Assembly (NCBI GenBank): GCA_019242065.1 | Contig: JAFAWJ010000034.1 | Coordinates: 1 to 5,253, forward strand | Reading direction: 5' to 3' | Length of the DNA stretch: 5,253 nucleotides | Origin: Chloroflexota bacterium | GTDB taxonomy: Bacteria > Chloroflexota > UBA6077 > CF-72 | Shown here: piece after piece, positions 1 through 5,253 of the stretch | Layout of the letters: each line of letters starts with the position of its first letter | How positions within the stretch are numbered: the stretch's first letter is position 1 | Notes under the pieces: model-generated | Database searches by the model: none | Told to the model about the DNA's origin: nothing | What the model saw: only the letters and a program-made list of their open reading frames with translations | Made by a program: the position numbers and the translations under genes

Positions 1-1144
1 GGGCGTTCAGCGTCAACTGAACTCCGGTAGAAGGACCGATCTTGACGACGAACTGGTCCGGGTCCATCGTCGTCCGCGCCAGGCCGAACCCGAGCCGTGG
101 CGAATGTTTGAAGACCAGTCGCACCTCGGTCTGCGTACTGGGCAGTCGCTTGCCACCGCGAATGAAGAAGGGCACCCCCGACCAGCGCCAGTTTTCGATG
201 TCGACGCGCAAGGCAGCGAAGGTCTCGGTCGACGAGTCGGGCGCTACGCCGTCGATGTTGCGATAGCCGTCATACTGTCCGCGGACATAGTGGCTCGGAT
301 TGGCCGCCTGAATGGATCTCCAGACCGCCAGCTGATAGTCCTGGAGGGTGTCAGGATCGCCACCCGCTGGCGCCTCCATCGCGGTCACGGCGAGCAGCTG
401 AAGGAGATGATTGACAAACACATCGCGGAGCGCACCGACCGGATCGTAGAAGTGGCCGCGATCCTCCACGCCAAACTGCTCGGCCATGGTGATCTGGACG
501 TTATCGATGAAGTTGCGATTCCAGATCGGTTCGAGCATGGTATTCGCGAACCGCAAATACAGGATCTCCTCGAGGCCCATCTTGCCGAGGTAGTGGTCGA
601 TGCGCAGGATCTGAGACTCGTCGAGATACTCGTGAAGCTCGCTCGCTAACGCGCGCGCTGACGCCTGGTCGTGCCCGAACGGCTTTTCGATAACGACTTT
701 TGCGGACTCGGTCAGTCCCGCCTGACGCAGATTCTTCACCACCGTGGCAAACAGGGACGGTGGGATCTCGAGGTAGAACAACGGTGATGTGGCGCCGTTC
801 ACCTGGCTAGCCAGACGCTGGTAGGTCGCGGCGTCGGCGAGATTGCCTGACAGGTAGGAGAGCCTGGCCGCAAAGCGATCAAACACTTCGCTGTCAAGCT
901 GTTCGCCAGTCGCGACGATGCACTTCCGTGCGTGCTCGCGAAGCTGATCGACCGTCCAGTCGCGGCCGGCGACGCCGAGAATTCGAGACTTGAGCAGTCT
1001 GCGCTTCTCAAGACGATACAGCGACCGAAACGTCATCACTCTTGCCAGATCACCTGTAATGCCAAAAATGATCAGCACATCGGCAGGAGCATGTGCACTC
1101 GCGCTCTGAGGTTGAACCATAATCCGCGGCGTTTCAACAGTCAT
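1..1144 (-). CDS. zwf: Glucose-6-phosphate 1-dehydrogenase, 3' end outside window (partial)
   Basis: This enzyme oxidises glucose 6-phosphate to 6-phosphogluconolactone while reducing NADP+ (or NAD+), the entry step of the oxidative pentose phosphate pathway in the cytosol. I translated it by hand: 381 codons from the ATG at 1144 run open to the window edge, and roughly the last 80-90 residues of a typical 465-475 aa short-form enzyme are missing. Visible motifs are the N-terminal nucleotide-binding loop FGITGDLA (27-34), EKPFG (153-157), the substrate/active-site signature RIDHYLGK (181-188, H184), the second conserved histidine in [13 protein letters not shown] (H246), VRGQY (287-291) and [12 protein letters not shown] (323-334, K332). 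The H184-H246 spacing of 62 matches the H178/H240 pair of the Leuconostoc enzyme. The start has a GAGAG Shine-Dalgarno seven bases upstream, overlapping the tal stop. It lies 10 bases after tal and is almost certainly cotranscribed with it. The loop reads RGGK, where many relatives have RTGK or RAGK. The N-terminal coding region is relatively AT-rich. Family assignment is secure. Confidence 0.95.
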   Translation of the reverse strand, partial: MTVETPRIMVQPQSASAHAPADVLIIFGITGDLARVMTFRSLYRLEKRRLLKSRILGVAGRDWTVDQLREHARKCIVATGEQLDSEVFDRFAARLSYLSGNLADAATYQRLASQVNGATSPLFYLEIPPSLFATVVKNLRQAGLTESAKVVIEKPFGHDQASARALASELHEYLDESQILRIDHYLGKMGLEEILYLRFANTMLEPIWNRNFIDNVQITMAEQFGVEDRGHFYDPVGALRDVFVNHLLQLLAVTAMEAPAGGDPDTLQDYQLAVWRSIQAANPSHYVRGQYDGYRNIDGVAPDSSTETFAALRVDIENWRWSGVPFFIRGGKRLPSTQTEVRLVFKHSPRLGFGLARTTMDPDQFVVKIGPSTGVQLTLNA

Positions 1145-1151
1145 CAGGTCA

Positions 1152-1156
1152 CTCTC
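1152..1156 (-). promoter_or_regulatory. Ribosome binding site of zwf
   Basis: The minus strand reads GAGAG followed by a 7-base spacer and then the ATG at 1144. The site overlaps the end of tal, so ribosomes finishing tal could reinitiate on zwf. It supports the ATG at 1144 over the in-frame ATG eight codons later. Confidence 0.6.
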
Positions 1157-2240
1157 AGCGCGCACCGGCCAGCAGGCCGCTCTTGGTCTCGATACCTGCG
1201 AGAAGCTCACTCCAGGACTGGACGAACGCCGCGGCGCCTTCTTGCTGAAGCCGCAGTGCCAACGCGGAGACGTCGACGCCGGCCGCCGCGAAACGCAACA
1301 GGGTCTGCTCCGCGTCACCGCCATTGGCCGGGAGCAAGTCGGCGATCTGGCCGTGATCGGCGAAGTCCAGCAGGGTGGCCTCAGGCATGGTGTTGATCGT
1401 GTACGGCGCCTGCAGCGCCTTGACGTACAGCACGTCGGAAGCGTCCGGGTCCTTGGTGCCGGTGCTCGCCCACAACAAGCGTTGAGGTCGAGCGCCGGCA
1501 TTGGCCAGCCGACCGAAGCGTGCCGAACCGATCAATTCGCGGTACACCCGGTATGTCTTCTTCGCGATCGCGATGCCGAGAATGTTGTGCAGAGCCGGCG
1601 GCTGGTCAGCCACGGCCTTGTCCCAGCGACTGATGAACAGTGAAGCGACCGATGCGACCCCCAGGTTCTGACCCGCTGCGAGCCGTCGCTCCAGACCACG
1701 TAGGTAGGCCTCGGCAGCCGCGAGGTACTGCTCCGGTGAAAACAACAGCGTCACGTTCACGGGTATACCCGCGACGATTGCCTCTTCGATTGCCGGTAGT
1801 CCCTCGGGTGTGCCGGGAATCTTGATGTACAGGTTTGGTCGCTGGGCGCGAGCGTGCAAGTCAATCGCCGCGGCGATCGTGCTCGCGGTATCGTACGCGA
1901 GTTTCGGCGAGACCTCGAGGGAGACCCAGCCGTCGACTCCGTTCGTCGCCGCGTGAATAGATTGGAACAGATCGGCGGCGGCGGTGAGATCTTCGAGGGC
2001 TAACTCGAAGAACAGGTCTTCGCCGGACTTGCCCGCGGCAAGCTTGTCGCGGATGGCGGTGTCATAGTCGCCGCTTTTGCTCATGGCGTTGTCGAAGATC
2101 GTCGGGTTCGAGGTCAGGCCAGAGACCGAGAGCTCGGCGATGTAGCGCCTCAGTGTGCCGCTGGTCAGCAAACTGCGAGTGATGTTGTCGAGCCAGAGGC
2201 TCTGGCCCAGTTCATGAAGTTGTTGCGTTGGTTTTTGCAT
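1155..2240 (-). CDS. tal: Transaldolase
   Basis: Transaldolase moves a dihydroxyacetone unit from sedoheptulose 7-phosphate to glyceraldehyde 3-phosphate in the non-oxidative pentose phosphate pathway, through a Schiff base on lysine. Taking the ATG at 2240 gives 361 aa, the usual length for the long actinobacterial/cyanobacterial-type Tal (about 360-370 aa). Motifs in order are LWLDNI (15-20, D18), GLTSNPTIF (41-49), NLYIKIPGT (136-144) with the Schiff-base lysine K140, VNVTLLFS (161-168), SLFISRWD (200-207), [11 protein letters not shown] (255-265) and NTMPEATL (283-290). All expected catalytic segments are intact. A TTG codon four codons upstream (2252) extends the frame but has no Shine-Dalgarno, and the ATG fits the usual family N-terminus ([14 protein letters not shown]). 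No strong Shine-Dalgarno precedes the ATG either; GGA lies about 10 bases upstream. It sits 72 bases after the P450 and 10 before zwf. It is not fused to phosphoglucose isomerase, as it is in some other bacteria. Confidence 0.95.
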   Translation of the reverse strand: MQKPTQQLHELGQSLWLDNITRSLLTSGTLRRYIAELSVSGLTSNPTIFDNAMSKSGDYDTAIRDKLAAGKSGEDLFFELALEDLTAAADLFQSIHAATNGVDGWVSLEVSPKLAYDTASTIAAAIDLHARAQRPNLYIKIPGTPEGLPAIEEAIVAGIPVNVTLLFSPEQYLAAAEAYLRGLERRLAAGQNLGVASVASLFISRWDKAVADQPPALHNILGIAIAKKTYRVYRELIGSARFGRLANAGARPQRLLWASTGTKDPDASDVLYVKALQAPYTINTMPEATLLDFADHGQIADLLPANGGDAEQTLLRFAAAGVDVSALALRLQQEGAAAFVQSWSELLAGIETKSGLLAGAR

Positions 2241-2261
2241 GCAGGAGTCCAATCCAAACGG

Positions 2262-2283
2262 TTCAAGCAGGCCGACTGTTGAA
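2262..2283 (-). repeat. Imperfect hairpin in the P450-tal gap
   Basis: On the minus strand TTCAACAG, a 5-base loop TCGGC, then CTG-C-TTGAA forms an 8-bp stem with one bulged C. It lies in the 72-base gap, about 22-43 bases ahead of the tal start. A small GCGC-TG-GCGC dyad is just upstream of it. The hairpin is not followed by a run of T, so it does not look like a standard intrinsic terminator. It could be an mRNA processing or stability element, an operator, or chance. It is the only structure I see separating the P450 block from tal-zwf. Confidence 0.35.
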
Positions 2284-2312
2284 GCGCCAGCGCCCGGAAA
2301 TCGAGATCGCGT

Positions 2313-3467
2313 TTATGCGGATTTCACGGCATCGACCTCAATCGGTAGCTGCCGGGGACCTCGCAGCACGGGATTCGGTCGGTACGGCGGCGGGTCTTGC
2401 ACAAGTCGTGGATTCTCCAGCCGACGGGCGAGCTCAGTCAGCGCAACCTGCGCTTCCTGACGCGCGAGTCCGGCGCCAAAGCAATAGTGGATACCGGAGA
2501 GAAAGGCGAGATGCTCGTTATCCTCCCGCTCCGGGTCGAAGCGTTCCGGATCCTCGAAACGGTTCGGATCGCGATTCGCGGCGGCCAGCGCCAGCATCAG
2601 GTGCGAGCCCTTCGGGATGGTGACATCCGCCACCTCGATGTCGTCCAGCGTCGAGTACTTCGGATTGAGCTGCACCGGCGGTTCGTAGCGGAGCAACTCC
2701 TCGACGAGCGTCGGAGCCAACTCCGGCTCGTCGCTCAGGCGTTCCAGGATCTCGGGCCGACGCAATAAGGTGAGCATCCCGTTGGAAATCAGGTTGACTG
2801 TCGTCTCATGGCCGGCGATCAACAGCAGCCTGCCGGTGGCGACGACCTGCGCGGTTGTCAGATTTTCTTCGGCCGCTAGCCCTGACAGGAGTCCGGGGCC
2901 CGGCTCGACGCGCAAGCGCTCGACCAGGTCCGCCATGTACTGGTTCATCTCTTGCATGGCCTGAGCGACGCGCTCCTGTTGCCCAGGCCGCGGGTCAAGT
3001 TGGGTGACGAGCGCATCGGCCCAGGGGTGAAAGCGTGGCTCATCGTCATGCGGCACGCCGAGCTGCTGGCAGATTGCGCTGACCGGCAAGGGGTACGCGA
3101 AATCAGCCACCATGTCGATCTGCTGGTGGCTCTGCATCGCATCGATGAGCTCGGTCGCGGTGCGCAGCAGGTTGGGGCGCACCACGTCAGTCTGCTCGAA
3201 GTGGCTCGTGGCCAGCCGACGAAGTCGGTCGTGCTCGGGCGGGTCCATGCCAATGAAGGCGGGATTAGGGCCCTCGTTGCTGGGATTGGCGGCGCTTATT
3301 CGCGGATCATGCACCAGCGCCATGATTTCGCGGTACGTACTGACGACGTAGCTGCCGTTTGGCGCGCGGAAGACTGGCGTCTTCCGCAGTTCCGCGTAGA
3401 GCGGATAGGGGTTAGCCCGATTGGCGTAGTCGAGGATCTGCGCCATCACCTGCGTCTGGGTGGTCAT
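2313..3467 (-). CDS. Cytochrome P450 (class I, bacterial)
   Basis: A soluble heme-thiolate monooxygenase of 384 aa, slightly shorter than the common 395-420 aa. It inserts one oxygen atom into an unknown substrate using electrons from the ferredoxin and reductase encoded just upstream. Landmarks are the C-helix MDPPEHDRLRRL (74-85; H79, R83), the I-helix oxygen-activation motif AGHET (218-222), the K-helix ExxR as ELLR (257-260), the ERR-triad arginine in PERF (R309), and the heme loop FLSGIHYCFG (322-331) with the axial ligand C329. There is no membrane anchor. The start ATG overlaps the reductase stop (ATGA, 3464-3467) and has a GAGGGG Shine-Dalgarno seven bases upstream, so the start is well supported. 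The heme loop has L323 where FGxGxHxC normally has glycine, and GAGLAR where GAPLAR is common. After ExxR, the stretch PVQLNPKYS lacks the arginine usual near this point. I cannot assign a CYP family number or a substrate; the AGHET and PPVQ style resembles actinobacterial P450s. Confidence 0.95.
   Translation of the reverse strand: MTTQTQVMAQILDYANRANPYPLYAELRKTPVFRAPNGSYVVSTYREIMALVHDPRISAANPSNEGPNPAFIGMDPPEHDRLRRLATSHFEQTDVVRPNLLRTATELIDAMQSHQQIDMVADFAYPLPVSAICQQLGVPHDDEPRFHPWADALVTQLDPRPGQQERVAQAMQEMNQYMADLVERLRVEPGPGLLSGLAAEENLTTAQVVATGRLLLIAGHETTVNLISNGMLTLLRRPEILERLSDEPELAPTLVEELLRYEPPVQLNPKYSTLDDIEVADVTIPKGSHLMLALAAANRDPNRFEDPERFDPEREDNEHLAFLSGIHYCFGAGLARQEAQVALTELARRLENPRLVQDPPPYRPNPVLRGPRQLPIEVDAVKSA
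3464..3467 (-). other. ATGA stop/start overlap, reductase to P450
   Basis: The TGA stop of the reductase and the ATG start of the P450 share bases in the sequence ATGA on the minus strand. This arrangement usually means translational coupling and co-regulated amounts of the two proteins. Confidence 0.85.
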
Positions 3468-4858
3468 CGGCGCGCCCCTCGCGCCGGCATTAGCGTCCAG
3501 GCACGCTCCGTCGGAGAGTGACCGGTACGCACGATCATCGGGCTCTCGGTGGGTACCGCCGGGTCCGGGAACTCGGCGGGCAGCACCCGACGCGGCTCCG
3601 GCTGCGCTACGTTGCGGTACTGGGGTGGGAACGGAGCAGCCCGCTCGATCTGATCCCTATAGAAGTCGAGCCACTTGCCGTGGTCAAAGGAAACGGCGGC
3701 CACCGTGCGACCGGCGTGGCCGTAGACGGCGACGAAGCGCCGCTCGTCGATCGATCCCTGCACGATGACCACCTCCTCGCCGAGGGTAGGTACCCCGACT
3801 GACTTGATACCGACGTCAAACTGAAACGACCAGAATGTAGGGACGTGGAGATAGGGGCGCCGTTCTGACTGGGTGCGCAGCATATTGTGCGCGGCAACCT
3901 CCGCCTGCTCGACCGCGTTGCTCCAGTGCTCGAGCGCAAGAAACTCGAATCCGAAGAGTGGGTGCGGAGTGCGAGCGACGTCGCCCGCGGCGAAGATGTC
4001 GTCGGTGACGATGCCGTACATGTCGAAGACACGACAGCCAGCGTCGCAGGCGACACCCCCTGGTCCCGCCCCGAGGCCGGAGTTTCGGAGCCACTCCGTG
4101 TTGCGTTGGGCGCCGAGCGCAACCACGGCGACGTCCACGTCGAGCGTCGTCCCGTCGTCCAGGTGCGCTGCACGCACATGACCTGCAGCGTCGCCCTCGA
4201 GCGAGGTGACGCTGACTCCACAGCGGAGGTCGACCCCGCGCTCGCGCTGCAAGCGGGCCGCGGTCGCACCGATCGCTCCACCCAGCGCGCCGGCCAGCGG
4301 TGTTGCCGCGCGTTCGGTCACCGTCACCGCCAGACCCAACTGGCGGCACACTGAGGCAATCTCGGAACCGGTGAACCCCGCGCCGATGACCAGGACGCGG
4401 CGCGGCCCGGCGTTGAGCTCCTGGCGGAGCCGCGTGGTGTCGTCACGCCCGCGCAGAGTCAGTACCCCGCCGAGAGCGGCCTCGGCCGGGTTGGGCCAGG
4501 GTCGGGCGCGCGTGCCGGTCGCGATCAGCAGACGGTCGAAGCCAAGCTCCTCGCCACCCGCCAGGCGCACGCGTTTGCCAGCTAAGTCCAGTCCGACAGC
4601 CGGCGTGCCGAGTCGCCACTCGGCGTTCAGCCCTGCCGCCTGCGGTAGCGTCGTCGCGTCGGAGGAGGAGCGACCCGTCAGGACCTGCTTGGAGAGCGGC
4701 GGTCGGTCGTAGGGCTCGTACGGCTCGTCGCCCACCAGAGTCAGCCGGCCCTCGAAGCCACCTTTCCGCAAGCTCTCCGCGGCTCGCAGCCCGGCGAGCG
4801 ACGCACCGACAATGACGACGTGCCCGCTCGTCCTGAACGTGGTGTCGTCCGCGCTCAT
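3464..4858 (-). CDS. FAD-dependent NAD(P)H:ferredoxin reductase
   Basis: A flavoprotein of 464 aa of the putidaredoxin-reductase-like family. It takes a hydride from NAD(P)H and passes single electrons to the neighbouring ferredoxin for the P450. Motifs are the FAD Rossmann loop VIVGASLAGLRAAES (15-29), YEPYDRPPLSK (47-57), LLIATGTRAR (110-119), the NAD(P)H Rossmann loop VIGAGFTGSEIA (157-168) with an acidic residue E182 closing the second strand, the FAD ribityl motif DDIFAAGDVA (286-295), and LEHWSNAVEQA (309-319). E182 favours NADH over NADPH by the usual rule for this fold; that is inference. The start is ATG 4858, overlapping the ferredoxin stop as ATGA. A longer frame to 4903 would overlap the ferredoxin by 49 bases, and the protein from 4858 already has a typical N-terminus. 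From about residue 411 there is a proline-rich tail of about 50 residues, making the protein longer than the usual 400-410 aa. G+C is visibly higher than in the P450, tal and zwf genes. Confidence 0.94.
   Translation of the reverse strand: MSADDTTFRTSGHVVIVGASLAGLRAAESLRKGGFEGRLTLVGDEPYEPYDRPPLSKQVLTGRSSSDATTLPQAAGLNAEWRLGTPAVGLDLAGKRVRLAGGEELGFDRLLIATGTRARPWPNPAEAALGGVLTLRGRDDTTRLRQELNAGPRRVLVIGAGFTGSEIASVCRQLGLAVTVTERAATPLAGALGGAIGATAARLQRERGVDLRCGVSVTSLEGDAAGHVRAAHLDDGTTLDVDVAVVALGAQRNTEWLRNSGLGAGPGGVACDAGCRVFDMYGIVTDDIFAAGDVARTPHPLFGFEFLALEHWSNAVEQAEVAAHNMLRTQSERRPYLHVPTFWSFQFDVGIKSVGVPTLGEEVVIVQGSIDERRFVAVYGHAGRTVAAVSFDHGKWLDFYRDQIERAAPFPPQYRNVAQPEPRRVLPAEFPDPAVPTESPMIVRTGHSPTERAWTLMPARGARR
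3475..3480 (-). promoter_or_regulatory. Ribosome binding site of the P450 gene
   Basis: GAGGGG on the minus strand lies 7 bases before the ATG at 3467, inside the last codons of the reductase gene. It supports that start and suggests the P450 can be translated efficiently in addition to coupling through the ATGA overlap. Confidence 0.6.
4855..4858 (-). other. ATGA stop/start overlap, ferredoxin to reductase
   Basis: The ferredoxin stop TGA and the reductase ATG share bases as ATGA on the minus strand. Only a weak GGAC precedes the reductase start, so its translation probably depends on ribosomes arriving from the ferredoxin gene. This overlap is also the main reason for choosing 4858 rather than 4903 as the reductase start. 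Confidence 0.8.
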
Positions 4859-5064
4859 GCTGAGCCGTCCAGCGTCTCGACACGGATCGCCTGCACCGGA
4901 CACGCCGCGGCGGCGCGGAGGACCGCCGCGCGCTCGGAGTCGTCCGGGCTCGGGTCGTACATCAGAACCTCCTCACCGTGCAGCTCGAACGTGCGCGGCG
5001 CCAGAAAGACGCACTGCCCATAGCCCTGGCAGCGATTCAGATCCACCACGATCCGCAAGGTCAT
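4855..5064 (-). CDS. [3Fe-4S]-type ferredoxin, P450 electron carrier
   Basis: A 69-aa one-electron carrier that shuttles electrons from the FAD reductase to the P450 in the cytosol. It begins MTLRIVVDLNRCQGYGQC and has only three cluster cysteines, C12, C18 and C55 (CP). The spacing is C-x5-C ... CP. The central position that is cysteine in 4Fe-4S ferredoxins is Y15 here, so a [3Fe-4S] cluster is expected. Length, acidic middle (EEVLMYDPSPDDSE) and ending (AAAACPVQAIRVE) match the single-cluster ferredoxins found next to P450 genes in actinobacteria. The start is supported by GGAGA just upstream and by the family N-terminus. It is the first gene of the cluster within this window and overlaps the reductase by 4 bases. 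No paralogue is visible here. Assignment is secure; the redox potential and strict partner specificity are not readable from sequence. Confidence 0.93.
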   Translation of the reverse strand: MTLRIVVDLNRCQGYGQCVFLAPRTFELHGEEVLMYDPSPDDSERAAVLRAAAACPVQAIRVETLDGSA

Positions 5065-5067
5065 GTG

Positions 5068-5072
5068 TCTCC
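5068..5072 (-). promoter_or_regulatory. Ribosome binding site of the ferredoxin gene
   Basis: GGAGA on the minus strand, three bases (CAC) before the ATG at 5064. The spacing is slightly short but workable. It is the clearest Shine-Dalgarno at the head of the P450 block. Confidence 0.55.
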
Positions 5073-5078
5073 ATTGAA

Positions 5079-5090
5079 GTCGTCGACGAC
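5079..5090. promoter_or_regulatory. Perfect 12-bp palindrome upstream of the ferredoxin (candidate operator)
   Basis: GTCGTCGACGAC is its own reverse complement. It lies 14-26 bases ahead of the ferredoxin ATG, directly before the ribosome binding site in the presumed leader. The position suits a repressor site, but in high-GC DNA a GTCGAC-centred palindrome can arise by chance, and no regulator gene is visible in the window. Confidence 0.3.
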
Positions 5091-5140
5091 CCGTGGCAGC
5101 CGTCGCATGGCCACTCTCGCGCGTTCACCGACCGCCGCCA

Positions 5141-5156
5141 TCCACCTATGGGTGGA
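5141..5156. repeat. Inverted repeat upstream of the ferredoxin (candidate operator)
   Basis: TCCACC-TATG-GGTGGA gives perfect 6-bp arms around 4 bases, about 80 bases before the ferredoxin start. It lies in the 189-base region (5065-5253) that holds no supported gene. Size and symmetry would fit binding of a dimeric regulator. I found no strong -35/-10 pair beside it; the best -10-like match on the minus strand is TACAGT (5204-5209) without a good -35. Confidence 0.3.
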
Positions 5157-5253
5157 ACCGTCGGGTGAATCCCGGCTGGCGCAGTCATCAGCACGCGTGG
5201 CGAACTGTAGGCGAAGTGTGGGTTCTGGGTGACTGGCTGCAATGCACGCGCCC

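Noticed and set aside
104..649. Plus-strand open frame of 181 codons
   Set aside because: It is antisense to the zwf coding sequence, whose minus-strand translation shows unmistakable G6PDH motifs throughout. The plus-strand product has no recognisable family features.
2284..2295. GCGC-TG-GCGC dyad after the P450 stop as a terminator stem
   Set aside because: The arms are only 4 bp around a 2-base centre, too small a loop, with no T-run following.
2952..3521. Plus-strand open frame of 189 codons
   Set aside because: It is antisense to the N-terminal half of the P450 and the end of the reductase; a shadow of high-GC coding sequence.
3607..4349. Minus-strand open frames of 177 and 224 codons in other phases
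   Set aside because: They lie wholly inside the reductase gene, are Arg/Ser-rich low-complexity translations, and conflict with the clear Rossmann motifs of the real frame.
4859..4903. Longer reductase start adding 15 residues
   Set aside because: The extension lies inside the ferredoxin gene, while the ATG at 4858 forms a classic ATGA overlap and leaves a normal family N-terminus.
5204..5209. TACAGT (minus strand) as a -10 promoter element
   Set aside because: It matches four of six consensus bases, but the hexamer 17 bases upstream does not resemble TTGACA, so a promoter cannot be supported.
4973..5242. Minus-strand open frame of 89 codons at the right end
   Set aside because: It overlaps the first 92 bases of the ferredoxin in another phase, has no recognisable motif, and would cover the presumed promoter region.

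Overview
The window carries five genes, all on the minus strand and all reading from the right end of the window to the left. In transcription order they are a small [3Fe-4S] ferredoxin (4855-5064), an FAD-dependent ferredoxin reductase (3464-4858), a cytochrome P450 (2313-3467), a transaldolase (1155-2240) and the first 381 codons of glucose-6-phosphate dehydrogenase (1-1144, running off the left edge). No rRNA, tRNA, CRISPR array, insertion sequence or phage gene was seen.

The first three genes form a complete class I bacterial P450 electron-transfer chain: NAD(P)H to FAD reductase, to ferredoxin, to P450. They are packed as tightly as genes can be. Ferredoxin/reductase and reductase/P450 each share a 4-base ATGA overlap, which is typical of translational coupling. 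After a 72-base gap containing an imperfect hairpin come tal and zwf, separated by 10 bases. These two are enzymes of the pentose phosphate pathway, and zwf is one of the main sources of NADPH. All five genes are therefore compatible with one polycistronic message, although a separate promoter for tal-zwf in the 72-base gap cannot be excluded. The 189 bases upstream of the ferredoxin contain a perfect 12-base palindrome and a 6+4+6 inverted repeat, both placed where operators could sit. No convincing -35/-10 pair was found there.

Organism: a high-GC bacterium, most probably an actinobacterium. The reasons are the stand-alone [3Fe-4S] ferredoxin/FAD reductase/P450 arrangement, the high G+C, and a G6PDH whose sequence style ([35 protein letters not shown]) resembles the short actinobacterial Zwf1 type as I remember it. 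This is recognition from memory, not a search result.

Points worth a second look are the physical linkage of a P450 redox chain to an NADPH-producing tal-zwf pair, a compositional step between the reductase (about 67-75% G+C in sampled lines) and the genes after it (about 47-62%), departures from consensus in the P450 heme-binding region, and a reductase C-terminal tail of about 50 residues. I see no wholly unknown system here; the unusual element is the combination.
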